Below, in pieces: positions 36,285-49,128 of a stretch of DNA of 64,000 bases. The notes under the pieces are model-generated. The model made no database searches, had not been told where the DNA came from, and saw only the letters and a program-made list of their open reading frames with translations. The first letter of the stretch is position 1. Each line of letters opens with the position of its first letter. Position numbers and translations under genes: made by a program. This DNA is from Taxillus chinensis (taxonomy: Eukaryota; Streptophyta; Magnoliopsida; Santalales; Loranthaceae), in assembly GCA_023512835.1 (NCBI GenBank), contig CM042091.1:45222284-45286283 (forward strand), read 5' to 3'.

Positions 36285-39200
36285 TTGGAAGATTATGAGC
36301 CAACAATCCATGATTTCCCAGACGAATTCATCAACACCGTCCAAGAAAGTGAAGAGTCAGACACATGGAACCTATGGTTTGATAGAGCATCAAGCTTAGC
36401 TGGTCACGGCATCAGAGCAGTCCTAATTTTCCCATTCGGAGTACATTTTCCAATGGCCGCCAAGTTGATGTTCCCTTGTGTCACGACCCGAGCAGCATGG
36501 TGCTGGCGGGACGTTTCTCAGTGGCACGATTCAGGAATGTATTCGTGCTACGTAAAGGAGAGGGGTTGGTTGAAAGCGTAGATGGTGCGCAGTGGAAGGT
36601 TCCAGACAGTTCGTGGAGGAAAACGGATGGAACCCCTTCAGAGTTCAGACGTGCCGACCCGGTTGAATGCGGGGAGCACGCCGCTAGTCGAGGACTTGAC
36701 GTTGAAGAAGGGATTTGGCCATCCTTACACAAATTGGTCGGGAACTGGAGCCATTCTCCTGATGAGCCCAGTGGCAGGGCGAAACCAGTCTACGTGCGCT
36801 TCAACCCTCAAAGGCAAAACTTAGCGGACCGTGGATAGAGAAGCTAAGTGCCGCAATGGGTTGAGAGGAGCAGGAAATTTGACCCCGTGACAAGTGGTAT
36901 CAGAGCCGAACTGGCCCGTATCCTGAAGACTCGCCGAGTACTCTCGCGAGCAGCGTGATCCCAAGGTGGGAGCTCACAGAGGTGAGTCGACCGATAGTGT
37001 CTTGCATGCCTTGCGTCCATAGAGTTGGAGTATCCTAGAGTGTGATACAGAGTTGGGCAAGGGAGTACGAAGGAGCGCGTCGGAGCGATCTTGGAAGCCT
37101 CCTATCCTTTAGACATTGGGCGAGTGGGCGAGCATCTTGGTAAAGGTGTTGCAACCTGCGGGGAAGCGATGTCCAAGCTGTTGACATTGGGCGAGTGGGA
37201 GGCCGTCGAGGTAACGATGCCATCGCATGCGGGGAAGCGATGTCGACAAGCGCAATGAGGACGTTGTGAGGATTGGGTGGAGGAGAATGTCACGACCCGA
37301 GCAACGTGGTGCTGGCGGGACGTTTCTCAGTGGCACGATTCAGGAATATATTCGTGCTACGTAAAGGAGAGGGGTTGGTTGAAAGTGTAGATGGTGCGCA
37401 GCGAAAGGTTCCAAGCAGTTCGTGGAGGAAAACGGATGGAACCCCTTCGGAGTTCAGACGTGTCGACCCGGTTGAATGCGGGGAGCACACCGCTAGTCGA
37501 GGACTTGACGTTGAAGAAGGGATTTGGCCATCCTTACACAAACTGGTTAGGAACTGGAGCCGTTCTCCTGATGAGCCCAGTGGCAGGGCGAAACCAGTCT
37601 ACGTGCGCTCCAACCCTCAAAGGCTAAACTTAGCGGACCGTAGATAGAGAAGCTAAGTGCCGTAATGGGTTGAGAGGCGCAGGAAACCTGACCTCGTGAC
37701 AAGTGGTATCAGAGCCGAACCGGCCCGTATCCTGAAGACTCGCCGAGCACTCTCGCGAGCAGCGTGATCCCAAGGTGGGAGCTCACAGAGGTGAGTCGAC
37801 CGATAGTGTCTTGCACGCCTTGCGTCCATAGAGTTGGAGTATCTTAGAGTGTGATACAGAGTTGGACAAGGGAGTACGAAGGAGCGCGTCAGAGCGATCT
37901 TGGAAGCCTCCTATCCTTTGGACATTGGGCGAGTGGGCGAGCATCTTGGTAAAGGTGTTGCAACCTGCGGGGAAGCGATGTCTAAGCTGTTGACATTGGG
38001 CGAGTGGGAGGGCGGCGAGGTAACGATGCCATCGCCTGCAGGGAAGCGATGTCGACAAGCGCAACGAGGACGTTGCGAGGATTGGGTGGAGGAGAATGTC
38101 ACGACCCAAGCAGCGTGGTGCTGGCAGGACGTTTCTCAGTGGCACGATTCAGGAATATATTCGTGCTACGTAAAGGAGAGGGTTGGTTGAAAGCGTAGAT
38201 GGTGCGCAGCGGAAGGTTCCAGTCAGTTCGTGGAGGAAAACGGATGGAACCCCTTTAGAGTTCGGACATGCCGACCCGGTTGAATGCGGGGAGCACGCCA
38301 CTAGTCGAGGACTTGACGTTGAAGAAGGGATTTGGCCATCCTTACACAAACTGGTCGGGAACTGGAGCCGTTCTCCTGATGAGCCCAGTGGCAGGGCGAA
38401 ACCAGTCTACGTGCGCTTAAACCCTCAAAGGCGAAACTTAGCGGACCGTGGATAGAGAAGCTAAGTGCCGCAATGGGTTGAGAGGTGTAGGAAATCTGAC
38501 CCTGTGACACTTGTACAAACAACATAGCAGAATACGAAGCTTGTGTGATGGGCCTCCAAGAGGCATTGAGTAAAGGAATTAGAAAATTGCAAGTGTTCGG
38601 GGATTCAGCTCTAGTCATTTATCAAGTTAGAAAGGAATGGGAAACTCGAAATCACAAGTTAATTCCTTACCGACAAATGATTTGTGAAATGGCTAACCTA
38701 TTCGATGAAATCACATTTGAACACATGTCAAGAGAGTATAATCGAATTCCCGATGCTTTAGCAACTCTAGCCTCTCTCCTTCGATTGGACACATGCTTCA
38801 AAGTACCATCCTTTGATATCAACGTGAGCAAGGAGCCAATCTACAACATGGTGACCAATGTAAACACCGACGATAAGCCTTGGTATCAAGATGTCAAACA
38901 GTACCTATCACAGCAGTTATATCCGATAGGGGCTTCAGAAGCAGAAAAAAGGAACATCCGACGAACAAGCAGTAATTATTTCCGTGATGGTTCAATCCTG
39001 TACAGGCGCAGCCATAACCAAGTTTTATTGCGATGTTTGGATAAAGATGAAGTAGCTCGGATTACCAATGAGGTTCACAATGGTGACTGTGGATCTCACG
39101 CAAACGAGCATACGTTAACTAGGCAACTCATGAGGATGGGCTACTATTGAGTTACTATGGAAAAGGACTGCATCGAGCATGTGCGTAAATGTCTTAAGTG

Positions 39201-40126
39201 CCAGGTTTATGGGGATCGTATTCAAGCACCCCCATCTAAGCTACATGTGCTAGCATCTCCGTGGCCATTTGCATTGTGGGGCATGGACGTCATTGGGCCC
39301 ATATTCCCAAAAGCCTCTAATGGACATAGATTCATTCTTGTAGCCATTGACTATTTCACCAAGTGGGTCGAAGCTGCCTCCTGCGTCCAAGTCACTTAGT
39401 CAGTGATCACTAAGTTTGTCCGCAATAACATCATGTGCCGCTATGGGCTTCCGAAGCACATCATAATAGATAATGTTGCCAATCTGAATAGTTGGATGAT
39501 GGACAATTTGTGTGAACAGTTCAAGATCCGACATCGCAACTCTACACCTTACCGTCCTCAAATGAACGGAGCGGTAGAAGCGGCAAACAAGAATATCAAG
39601 AACATTATCCGAAAAATGACTGAGACGTACAAGGATTGGAGCGAGAAACTCCCATATGCACTACATGCCTATAGAACCACAGTCCAGACTTCAACTCGGG
39701 CAACGCCATTTTCCTTAGTTTATGGCATGGAGGTTGTTTTACCGGTTGAAGTAGAGATTTCATCACTGAGGGTGTTCTGGATACCAAGTTGGACGAAGCC
39801 AAATGGGTCAGAAACCATTTTGAACAACTAAACCTGATTGAAGGAAAGCGACTCATAGCAGTTTGTCGGGGTCAGCTTTATCAAAACAGGATGATGGCTA
39901 GTTTTAACAAAAAGGTGTGACCGAGGGCATTTAGAGAAGGAGACTTAGTCCTGAAAAAGATACTACCAATACAGCATGATCACAGAGGCAAATGGACTCA
40001 AAACTATGAGGGGCCGTATGTTGTAAAAAAAGCATTCTCGGGCGGTGCACTCATCCTTACCAAAATGGATGGAGATGAACTCTCGAACCTTGTAAACAGT
40101 GATGCCGTAAAGAAATTTTATGTTTA
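36285..40126 (+). pseudogene. Archaeal-type RNase H and integrase, split by a TRIM array
   Basis: The second RNase H begins with WNLWFDRASS (expected FDGAS, one change) and is interrupted at 36478. It resumes after 38513 with NNIAEYEACVMGLQEA and FGDSALVIYQV. Integrase follows: zinc-binding H-H-C-C (EVH...EH...CLKC), core aspartate in GMDVIG, second aspartate in IIIDNVANLN, and the glutamate in VEAANKNIK. The C-terminal part ends at the stop near 40126. Stops occur at 39148 and 39397 and a frameshift near 39775. The dual RNase H arrangement is a marker of the Tat lineage. Confidence 0.82.
36479..38509 (+). mobile_element. TRIM (miniature LTR element), three LTRs and two internal regions in tandem
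   Basis: LTRs of 413-414 bp lie at 36479-36892, 37288-37701 and 38097-38509, each starting TGTCACGACCC and ending TGACA. The period is exactly 809 bp twice. The internal regions are 395 bp, each beginning with the initiator-Met primer site TGGTATCAGAGC (36895-36906 and 37704-37715) and ending in the purine-rich GGATTGGGTGGAGGAGAA. There is no gag or pol. A 4-bp duplication CTTG flanks the array (36475-36478 and 38510-38513). The two internal copies differ at about 13 of 395 positions, nearly all transitions. It needs an autonomous partner to move. Confidence 0.9.
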
Positions 40127-40230
40127 ATTTCCGTTCTTGTACCAAAGTTGGATTTGAAATTGCCATTTATTGAAGGAATTCTCTATGTTCTGGAACCTTT
40201 CCTCTATCTTTATTTACTTGTGAGGGAACC
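40127..40230 (+). other. 3' untranslated segment after integrase
   Basis: This short stretch between the integrase stop and the LTR-like insertion ends in the GGAACC target repeat. It continues at 46476 on the other side of the insertion. Confidence 0.6.
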
Positions 40231-40319
40231 TGTAACGCCCCCAAATCTGGACTTCCAGACCGGGTGCGTTAGACAAATAAGATATTACAATTATATTAAT
40301 AGTAATCTATTGCTCAACA

Positions 40320-41354
40320 TGTAACGCCCCCAAATTTGAACCTCCAAACCGGGTGCGTAAGGAAAATGAATATACAAATTTTATATAAATTTCAAACTAT
40401 TACTTATTTAATCAAACAAACCATTCATTATTACAAATTTCAATCCAAGATCTTTAAGGTTTAAGGGTTTAGAGACTAAGTATCCATAACCCATTATTAC
40501 ATAACAAAGCACACGAGCAAACAACTTAATAAATCTTTAAAATTTCACACAACTTTATTTCCAATCACTTCTCGACTCCTTATCCTAGTTTCTCCATCCC
40601 TTAATTACCTGGGGTTGGAAAAGAAATCATAAAAAAGGGTGAGCTCAAATAGCCCAGAAGGGTAAACATAAGTGGGTAAGGAAAAATCATGAAGATATCG
40701 AACATAGGAAATACCATATAATATTTGCACATCATACATGATCAACATTTCACAAGGAAATCATAACATGGAAGATTATGTTTGGACATCGTATCATAAC
40801 ATCATGATCCAGGTTAACTACCCAGATACCATATCATAACATAACATATTATCAGCTGGATTAACACTCTCCAGTGATGTTCTTTACCCAATGCATTGGA
40901 GGTCTTTCTGGAACCACCCATCATAAACTTACTTTGTCCAAACATTAGATTATAACAACTTTAGCATACATAACATGAGGCATATCATAGAATTCCAATA
41001 AAACATTCAAGGTTAACAAGGATAACCACGAATATCAAAATGGTTATCTACCCCAATCAATAGCATAGATTATCAAGAGAGAGATTAAAAAGAGACTAAT
41101 GTTCTCAACAATAAAATGGAAATAGAAGAATAAGAAACATAAAACTCTTACAATAATAATGCCAAATAAAACAAGATAAAGAGGAAGAGAAAAGTCCCTT
41201 ACAATAATAATGAAATATAGATTATAATGAAAAAGAAAAAGGGGATGAGAAGAAAACCCTTACAATCACTTGTCGTTCTCCGCGTTCTAAACCTTAAAAA
41301 TATCAAAACACTAAATTAGCATTAATGCTTGAAAGTTCAATATCACACATATCT

Positions 41355-41388
<34 letters not shown>

Positions 41389-43657
41389 TACTTTAACTTA
41401 TATCTTTTAATAGGCATACCGTGCTTGTGGGGTTGAATATTAATTTGGGTTCCTACTTCTATTGCTGTTCCATATCCTATTTCGATCCCATGCATCATAA
41501 GCCTTGAGTTGTGCACTAACTAGGTTATATGCCTTGAGAGTTTTTGAATAAGATTTACTTCTTGTATTGGGTGAACGGAAAAGACGTTCGATAAGCTTAC
41601 TTTTCCTACGTGTCTTCCACCTTAACCATGAGGGGATATTAGACACGGGTTTAAAGGGACGATCAGGAGGAGATAAGGATGGGGATAGGTCGTGAGGTTG
41701 AAGCATTAACAATTGGGGTTGCAGAAGAAGAAGGGCAATTGCCGGGGGAATTCATTTTGGAAGTCGTTCCTTACGATCTTCCGCTATTTAGAACCTTAAA
41801 AATAAAAATAAAAACATAAGTTAATATTCTCATTTTTTCACTTGAATTATAGAATGACAACGCTATGATAAAATACTATAATTTAAAATAATTACACAGG
41901 TATGTATATAAGGTGGCAAGGCCAACCATGTATGTATATACGAGGTGGTACAACCAATCATATAAATAACATATGTAAGGTGGTAAAACCAACCATGAAT
42001 ATAGTATATATGAGGTGATAAAACCAACCATAAGAATCTACATAATAAATAAGAAGTGACTTCAAAATTTCGAAATCTTAAGTATTACCTTTCGTAGAAC
42101 TTCGACGCTTGGTAAGTACCAAAAGCAAAAGAGGATTTGAGTAGAGTATTTGGGATGTTAAGAGGGCTTAAGGGAGTGTTTTGAGAGGGAAATTTCGTGG
42201 TGTGGCTTGAGGGATTTGTGCTTAAGAGGAGAGGCAAGACACTCCTTATATAGGCAAGGATGGTGGTAGGTGTGTAGTGTGAAAGTAGTGTATGAATTTG
42301 ACTTTGGCATCAAATTAAATTATGTAAAATATATAAAATACTTTATTTTATTCCTATTATCCTCTCTTAAAATGTGGGTATCTTCTCCTACCATTTAAAA
42401 AATGTTTTAAGACTTTTCAACCTAGAAGGTTCCTTTGGCATCAAAAGTCCACATTGGTGTACTCCCTACTAATTCAATTATAACGTTTTTAATTTTATAG
42501 TTTTTGATAAATGGCCAATTTTATTGCATTACTAACTCAAATATCTACAAATGGGTATCAATTTTATAATTTTTAAATATGTATAACAAAAGTTATTGAA
42601 TTTTAACGTCATACTAAAATGTTTACCCGTTCATACTAAACCTATGTGTAGTATTTTAAATTCTGGAATTGATTGGCTTCATATTAAATTCTGAAATTTT
42701 TACACGTTTTAGATAAGTCATAAATAAACAAATGGGCTTTGGTTTTATGTCAATTGGATCTATATAACTCAAGTTATGAATTTTTGAATGGGACCTCCAG
42801 AATCTGCCTCATTCAAATTTTTGGGCCTTACCTATGTTTTATACTTTTGGTAAAGTTAAGGCTTGTAATACTTACTTACCCATAGTAATTTGGTTTAAGA
42901 AACTAAATGATATAATATATAGCATCTAAAATTTTTATGCCATATAAGAATTTTTTTTTATTTTTTTTATAACGTATTTAATATTTACGCGAATAAAATA
43001 ATATAATTGCATAATCAATAAACAATAAAGTAAGATAACATTATAACATAAAATATTATAATCCTAAACATAAACATTAATATCATATTCTATGGCCTTC
43101 GTAAAATTTCTTGAATTATATTAGCGTATGTGCGTAAGACGTGTTGTGCTTGGCAGTAGAGTCGCACAACCCTTCGGCTAACATTGTCGTGGTTGTCGCA
43201 CGAATAACCTCAAACTTCTCTCTGTGTCTCGTCGCATTATATTGCAGCCATTGGACACGAGCATTTAGCTCATCTACAGCAAAGCATAGCTTTGTAACTT
43301 CAAGTCGTATTGCTCGCCGATCTTCATCGCGTACACTATTCTCGGATGGCGATCTTGAGAACTTGATGCCATAACTCGTATTATTATTCTTCTTACTTCT
43401 ATACTCTCTTATAAATAAAATCTCATGCTCATACCTATTTATGGAAGTCCAAACGGATACTATTCATAACGGACGGATACTATTCATAACGGCTACTTAT
43501 CACATGCTAGTTGAATGACTATATTGGGTGCTTATTTTTATCGTAATAATATCTAAAATATCCTTTCTAACTATTGTTAAAAATAACATTATTATTATTT
43601 TATTATTATTACTCTTTAAGTAAGAACTTAAGTAGCTAAAAATTTTCGGGTCTTACA
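40320..43657. mobile_element. LTR-like element B, same family, inserted in A
   Basis: It starts TGTAACGCCCCCAAATTTG and ends TTCGGGTCTTACA, with a perfect 5-bp duplication CAACA (40315-40319 and 43658-43662). Its length is 3338 bp. It carries the family phrase 'gggtgagctcaaatagcccag', a short array of 'aggtggtaaaaccaaccat' units (about 41895-42035), an (AT)n run near 41357-41385, and a minus-strand open stretch at about 43120-43390. TG/CA ends and a 5-bp duplication fit an LTR. Confidence 0.78.
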
Positions 43658-44514
43658 CAACATAAATTCGATGGTTTATTTATTACATCAAGACTCATCA
43701 CAAGATCTCTAAGGTTTAGCGTTTAGAGACTAGGTGTTGATAACCCATTATAGTTTACATGACATATAAATACTACATGCAAAATCTTCTTATGATTTTA
43801 TTCCAAGCATTCTGGACACCATTATCCTAGCATCCTTGTTTTCTCCTAGTTCCCTGGGGTTGGAAGAAAACATGAAGGAAATGAGCTCAAATAGCCCAGT
43901 AAGGTTAAAAGTAACGAATAATATATAGAGAATAATCAACTCATGAAAGAATAAGAATATCTACTCATCTAGGTTCACCACCTAGATGTCATGCATAACC
44001 TGTTATCAACCTGGATTGACACTCTCCAGTGATGTTTTTTACCCAATGCATTGGAGGTCTTTCTGGAACCACCCATAAACATATTGCCAAACATTAAAAA
44101 CATATCTTCACAAATTTTCAAACAATCACATCAATGGTAAATTTCAACGTAAAGGAAGGTCTTGCAATTATAGCCCCGATAAGTAAAAGGGGTATTCACC
44201 ATTAAATAAATTAGATTACCAAGTTTCCAAGAAGTGCCAAAGAAAGTTAATTCTTCTTAAAATAATATTATGAGGAGAAATCTTGAGATAGAAATATAGA
44301 GAAGAAATAGGAAATGAATTTCCACGTCGGAGATCGTGGTAAAGAAAGGGAGAGGAATCCTTACAATCTTTTTGTCTTCCACGTTTATAAACCTTGAAAC
44401 AAAATTTAAAAGTTAATATTTTAGTTTTAATAATAATAGTATATTCATAAATAATATATTGAGAGACATATATAAGTATATTATGGTGGGAAAAACTTCT
44501 CATGATAATAATAA

Positions 44515-44850
44515 TAATCTATACGTATACATATACATATATAATATACGTATATAATCTATAATATACATATATATATTGAGGGGCAAAGCCATCTATA
44601 ATATATATATGTATGAGGAGACTTAGCCTTCCATGGAATAATAATAATCTATATATACACATATACGTATCATATACATATATATATTGAGGGGTAAAGC
44701 CATCCATAATATATATATATGTATGAGGAGGCTTAGCCTTCCATGGAATAATAATAATCTATATATACACATATACATATTATTTAATAAATAAACATAT
44801 ATATATTGAGGGGGCAAGGCCATCCATAATATATATATGTATGGGGAGGA
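44515..44850. repeat. Three tandem units of about 110-120 bp in element A
   Basis: Each unit holds 'attgaggggcaaagccatc', 'ataatatatatatgtatgaggag', 'cttagccttccatgg' and '(aat)n ctatatatacacatata'. The 'ttgaggg' phrase occurs near 44579, 44689 and 44808. Element B carries a different, shorter repeat at the corresponding place, so the array is a fast-changing part of the family. Confidence 0.78.
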
Positions 44851-46475
44851 TGAACATGATTAATATATGCTTGAAATATTTACCTTTTGGAACTTCCAAC
44901 AAGTGAGAGGAAGATTGAGAGAAGAGAAAGCTTGGAGGACTATTAGGATGTTAATAGAACTTTTTGGGGAGTATTTGGAGGAGAGTTTTGTGGCTTATTT
45001 GAATGGAAAGAGTGCTTGAGAAGGGAAGTGAGGCATGCTACTTATAGGTAAGGTGGTAAGTGTAATAGTGTGAAAAATAGTGTATGAATTTGACTTTGAC
45101 ATTAAATTAAATTATTTAAAATATATATAATGCTTTATTTTCCTCCTATTATCCTTTATTAAAACGTGGGTATCTCCTCCTACCATTTAAAAAATGTTTT
45201 AAGACTTTTTAACCTAGAAAGTTCCTTTGGCATCAAAAGTCCACATTGGTGTACTCCCTACTAATTCAATTATAACATTTTTAATTTTATAGTTTTTGAC
45301 AAATGGCCAATTGTATTGCATTACTGACTCAAATATCTACAAATAGGTATCGATTTTATAATTTTTATATATGTATAACAAGAGTTATTGAATTTTAAAG
45401 TCATACTAAAATGTTTACCCGTTCATACTGAACCTATGTGTAGTATTTTAACTTCTGGAATTGATTGGCTTCATATAAATTCTAAAATTTATACATGTTT
45501 TAGCTAAGTCATAAATGAAGAAATGGGCTTTGGTTTCATGTCAATTGGATCTGTATAATTCAAGTTATGGATTTTTGAATGGGACCTCCAGAATCTGCCT
45601 CATTCAAATTTTTGGGCCTTACCTATGTTTTATACTTTCGGTAAAGTTAAGGCTTGTAATACTTACTTACCCATAGTAATTTGGTTTAAGAAACTAAATG
45701 ACATAATATATAGCATCTAAAATTTTTATGACGTATAAGAAATTATTTTATTTTTATAACGTATTTAATATTAACGCGGATAAAATAATATAATTGCGTA
45801 ATCAATAAACAATAAAGTAAGATAACATTATAGCATAAAATATTATAAACCTAAACATAAACATTAATATCATATTTTATGGTCTTCGTAAAATTTCTTA
45901 AATTGTATTAGCGTATGTGCGTAGGACGTGTTGTGCTTCGGCAATAAAGCAAGACAACCCTTTGGCTAACATTGTTGTGGTTGTCGCACGAATAACCTCA
46001 AACTTCTCCCTGTGTCTCGTCGCATATATTGCAGCCATTGGACACGAGCATTTAGTTCATCTATAGCAAAGCATAGCTTGTAACTTCAAGTCGTATTGCT
46101 CGCCGATCTTCATCTCGTACACTAATCTCGGATGGTGGTACTTGAGAGCTTGATGCCATAACCTCTTATTATTCTTCTTCTTACTTCTATACTCTCTTAT
46201 AAATAAAATCTCATACTCATACCTATTTATAACAATTCAAATGGATACTATTCATAACGGTTAGTTACCTATTCCAACGGCTAGTTACTATTCTAACACT
46301 ACTTACCAGTCACATGCTATTTAAATGACTATATTGGGTACTTATTTTTATCGTGATAATATCTAAAATATTCTTTCTAACTATTGTTAGTAATGGCTTT
46401 ATTATTATATTATTATTATTACTATTTAAGGAAGAACTTAAATAGTTAGAAAATTTTTCGGGTCTTACTGGAACC

Positions 46476-47055
46476 TTTCTCTCGAGTAAAAACAAAAAAC
46501 AAAAACACCAAGGAGCCAAAAAATAAAAGCCGTCTCATCTTTCAAAAAGAACTCCAAACAATCATTCATTATTTTTGCCAAATCAAAACCAGCTTATTCG
46601 AGTGAGTCTAAATCTCACGCTCATCATCTCCTTCATATAAATGGCAATAAAAATTTCATTTTGGTACAAAGACGAGGAAGTCGTAGCTAAGAGTGGACTT
46701 GGTGAAAACCCGAAAGGGCGCCAAAGGTAAAATACAAAGCTCGTGAAAAGAGAGAAGAATTAAAGGTGGACTTAGTGAAAACCCGAAAGGGCACTAAGGG
46801 TAAAATACAAAGCCAAACAAAGGGACCAGGATCCAAAGTCACCTAAAGCGGTTTGATAAAATCTCAAGCACCTCGGAGGGACCGATCGGTTACTCCACAT
46901 CAAAGGCCACTGCGAACGAAGGATAAGTCAAGTCTTAAGCATACTTTGATCAACTTTGTAGACCAATATCTTAAAAACCTGTCATTCTATTTTATAAAAG
47001 GAAGACTTGTTAAACTCTTATGATAATGCATGAGTCATGTTGTGTATGATGATGT
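46476..47055 (+). other. 3' untranslated region of the Tat/Ogre-like element, with two 73-bp repeats
   Basis: Two units with GTGGACTTGGTGAAAACCCG followed by AAAGGGCGCCAAAGG and 'taaaatacaaagc' start at 46693 and 46766. Such repeats next to the 3' LTR are common in Tat elements. No clear polypurine tract is visible directly before the LTR; 'aaaaggaagac' near 46997 is the nearest purine run. Confidence 0.65.
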
Positions 47056-49128
47056 AGTCACAATCGTACTCGATGAAAGACCGCAAGACTAAGGACCACT
47101 TTAGGAGACCTTATATGCCCCAAGACAAGATTTAAGTGATAGAGGATGACATTTGGAAGACAACGCACTTGACCACACTTGATTCTAAGAAGAAATGAAA
47201 TGATTATGACAAAAGTACCAAGTTGAATTGGACAACCGGTGTGCACCTACTATTTTATTAATAACTTCCCCGATACTTGTCGAAATCCAACAAAGTCAAT
47301 TGAGTTGATTAGATAACATCTTTATCAATCATTTTCAATTGGTTTGAGAATATTCCGAGCTGTATTCAATTAGTTATGATTTTGCAAAGTTGGCAACCAA
47401 ACCTTGTACAAATTTGCGGGAGACAGCCAGTGCACAACGCACTATTTTGCTAATACCTTTCTCAATACTTATTGGATCGGAATAAAGTCAATTGAATTAG
47501 TTAGATAACATCTTTATCTATCATCTCCAACTGGTTTGAGGGTAATCCGAGTTATGTGCAATTAACTATGAATTTTTGAATCGGACGGGCAGAATGCTCA
47601 CTTTATCATGTACCTCGTGCGGTATTTCCCACTTTTCTCCTAAATGGCTCATCCTTTTGGAGTGATTCTACTTTTAAAAGATAGATAACAGAATTTAGAG
47701 CAAAACAAGACCAATTTGGCCTAATCTGAGCTCTGTGGAGAAAGTTATGAATTTTTGAAGTTGCCCCATAAATCTATCAATTTTTCACGAATTTTGGTTC
47801 TTCATATGCATGTTTGTCCCACATTGCCAGTTTTGCTTCTCCTTCGCCCAGGATATATACAAAGGCACTCTCCTTACACAGCAAGTGAGAACAAGAGAGG
47901 CCTAAGGAAGCCCAAGTAGAGTCGCCACATGGCGATTAAGTGTACACCCGAAATATTTTGGAGAAACATGAAATCCAGAGGTTAAACAAGGTCAAATCCG
48001 GGCCAAGCCCATTGGTGTGGAATAAGAGCCCGCTGATCCGGAATAAGCCCAGATCCGGTGGTCAAACTTGGTCAAATTCGGGCTAAGCCCACTGATCCGG
48101 AATAAACCCAAATCCGGTGGTCAAACTTGGTCAAATCCGGAGTAAGGAATCCGGGCTAACCATTCACATGGAGTAAGGAATTAGACCGATATGGAGTAAG
48201 GAAATTAGCGCTAACAAATCCGGGCCAAACCCATTGATGCTTTGAATAAGGACTCGTTGATGTGGAATAAGCCTATTGATGCGGAATAAAGACCTATTGA
48301 TGCGAAAAAAGGCCACTAATTCAGAATAAGCCCAAATCCGGAGGTCAAACCTGGTCAAATCCAAGCTAAGCACATTGATGCGGAATAAGCTCATTAGTGC
48401 GGAGTAAGGACCTATTGATGCGGAATAAGGCCACAAATCCGAAATAAGCCCAGATCCGGAGGTCAAACCTAGTCAGTAATCCAAGAATAAGCCTGTTGGT
48501 CCGGAAATCACCCAAATAATTTGGAAAAACTCCAAAATAACTCTTCCACAAGGTCTAGAAAAAGCTTCAACGCATCGAGACTCTAAAAATCCTTTTTCTA
48601 AATGAATTAATTACGAATATTGTCTTGGGACTCTTTTTTTAGAGCATGGGGACGGGGAGATGTCATAATTAAATGAATCAAATCCTCGGAAAATCAAAGT
48701 TGACCATGGGGACTACATGACCATTAATTCCCAACGGCATCAATACTCCGAAAATGCATTCAGCCCTTACCCACCAAGGCGTCTAGGTACAACAGAGGAT
48801 TAAATAATCTCAAGCGATTTATTTATTTTCAGGCATTGAGACTCCTTTTTTAAAACACGAGAACTATGAATCGCTGCAGACCGAGAATCCTATTTTCGAA
48901 GTCATTAATTCATTGGAACACCGCAGTTGACTTATGGGTACTGTAAGGAATCTAATAAATGCCAAGGCACCACGTTGTCTCCCGTAGGATTCCTATAAAT
49001 AGACTGCCCCAAGAGGCAGAGAGAGGCATCAATTATCAAGTATCATAGGAGGTTATTTTGGGGAGAGAGTCATCGGACAGATTTTGAGAAATCAAAAAAA
49101 ATCAAAGAGGGATAGAGAGAGTATCCTG
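47056..49128 (+). repeat. 3' LTR of the Tat/Ogre-like element, partial
   Basis: It is collinear with about 24081-26093 of the 5' LTR, including the internal 190-bp duplication and the 'gatgcggaataag' array. The first 27 bp of the 5' LTR have no match here; the left flank instead reads 'tgatgatgtag'. It ends at 49128, where TGTCACGG of a chromovirus begins; the corresponding 5' LTR sequence continues normally after GAGAGTATCCTG. Confidence 0.85.

Larger units (their letters stand above)
40231..46469. mobile_element. LTR-like element A (host of element B)
   Basis: It starts TGTAACGCCCCCAAATCTGG and ends TTTTCGGGTCTTACT, flanked by GGAACC on both sides (40225-40230 and 46470-46475). Its body is split by element B at 40319/43658, and without B and its duplication it is about 2.9 kb. 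From about 45060 it is closely similar to the 3' half of B. It has no gag or pol, so it reads as a long solo LTR or a non-autonomous derivative. The last base of the end is T rather than A. Confidence 0.75.
24054..49128 (+). mobile_element. Tat/Ogre-like Ty3/gypsy retrotransposon, 3' LTR interrupted
   Basis: The order is 5' LTR, tRNA-Arg-type primer site, ORF1, gag, protease with G-patch, intron, RT, RNase H, archaeal-type RNase H, integrase, 3' untranslated region and a partial 3' LTR. An ORF upstream of gag, a second RNase H and a spliced region before RT are together typical of the Tat lineage and Ogre-type elements. Without the three internal insertions the internal region is about 10 kb. 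The 3' LTR is broken at 49128 by a chromovirus, and its remaining part should lie beyond the window. Stops and frameshifts occur in every coding module, so it is defective. Confidence 0.85.

Noticed and set aside
36895..36906. tRNA-like match TGGTATCAGAGC
   Set aside because: It is a primer binding site complementary to a tRNA 3' end, not a tRNA gene; no cloverleaf surrounds it.
36476..38455. Repeated 60-124-codon frames
   Set aside because: The same non-coding TRIM LTR read in each copy; no gag or pol similarity.
44519..44823. Minus-strand YIYVY-rich frames
   Set aside because: Translations of AT-rich tandem repeats in element A.
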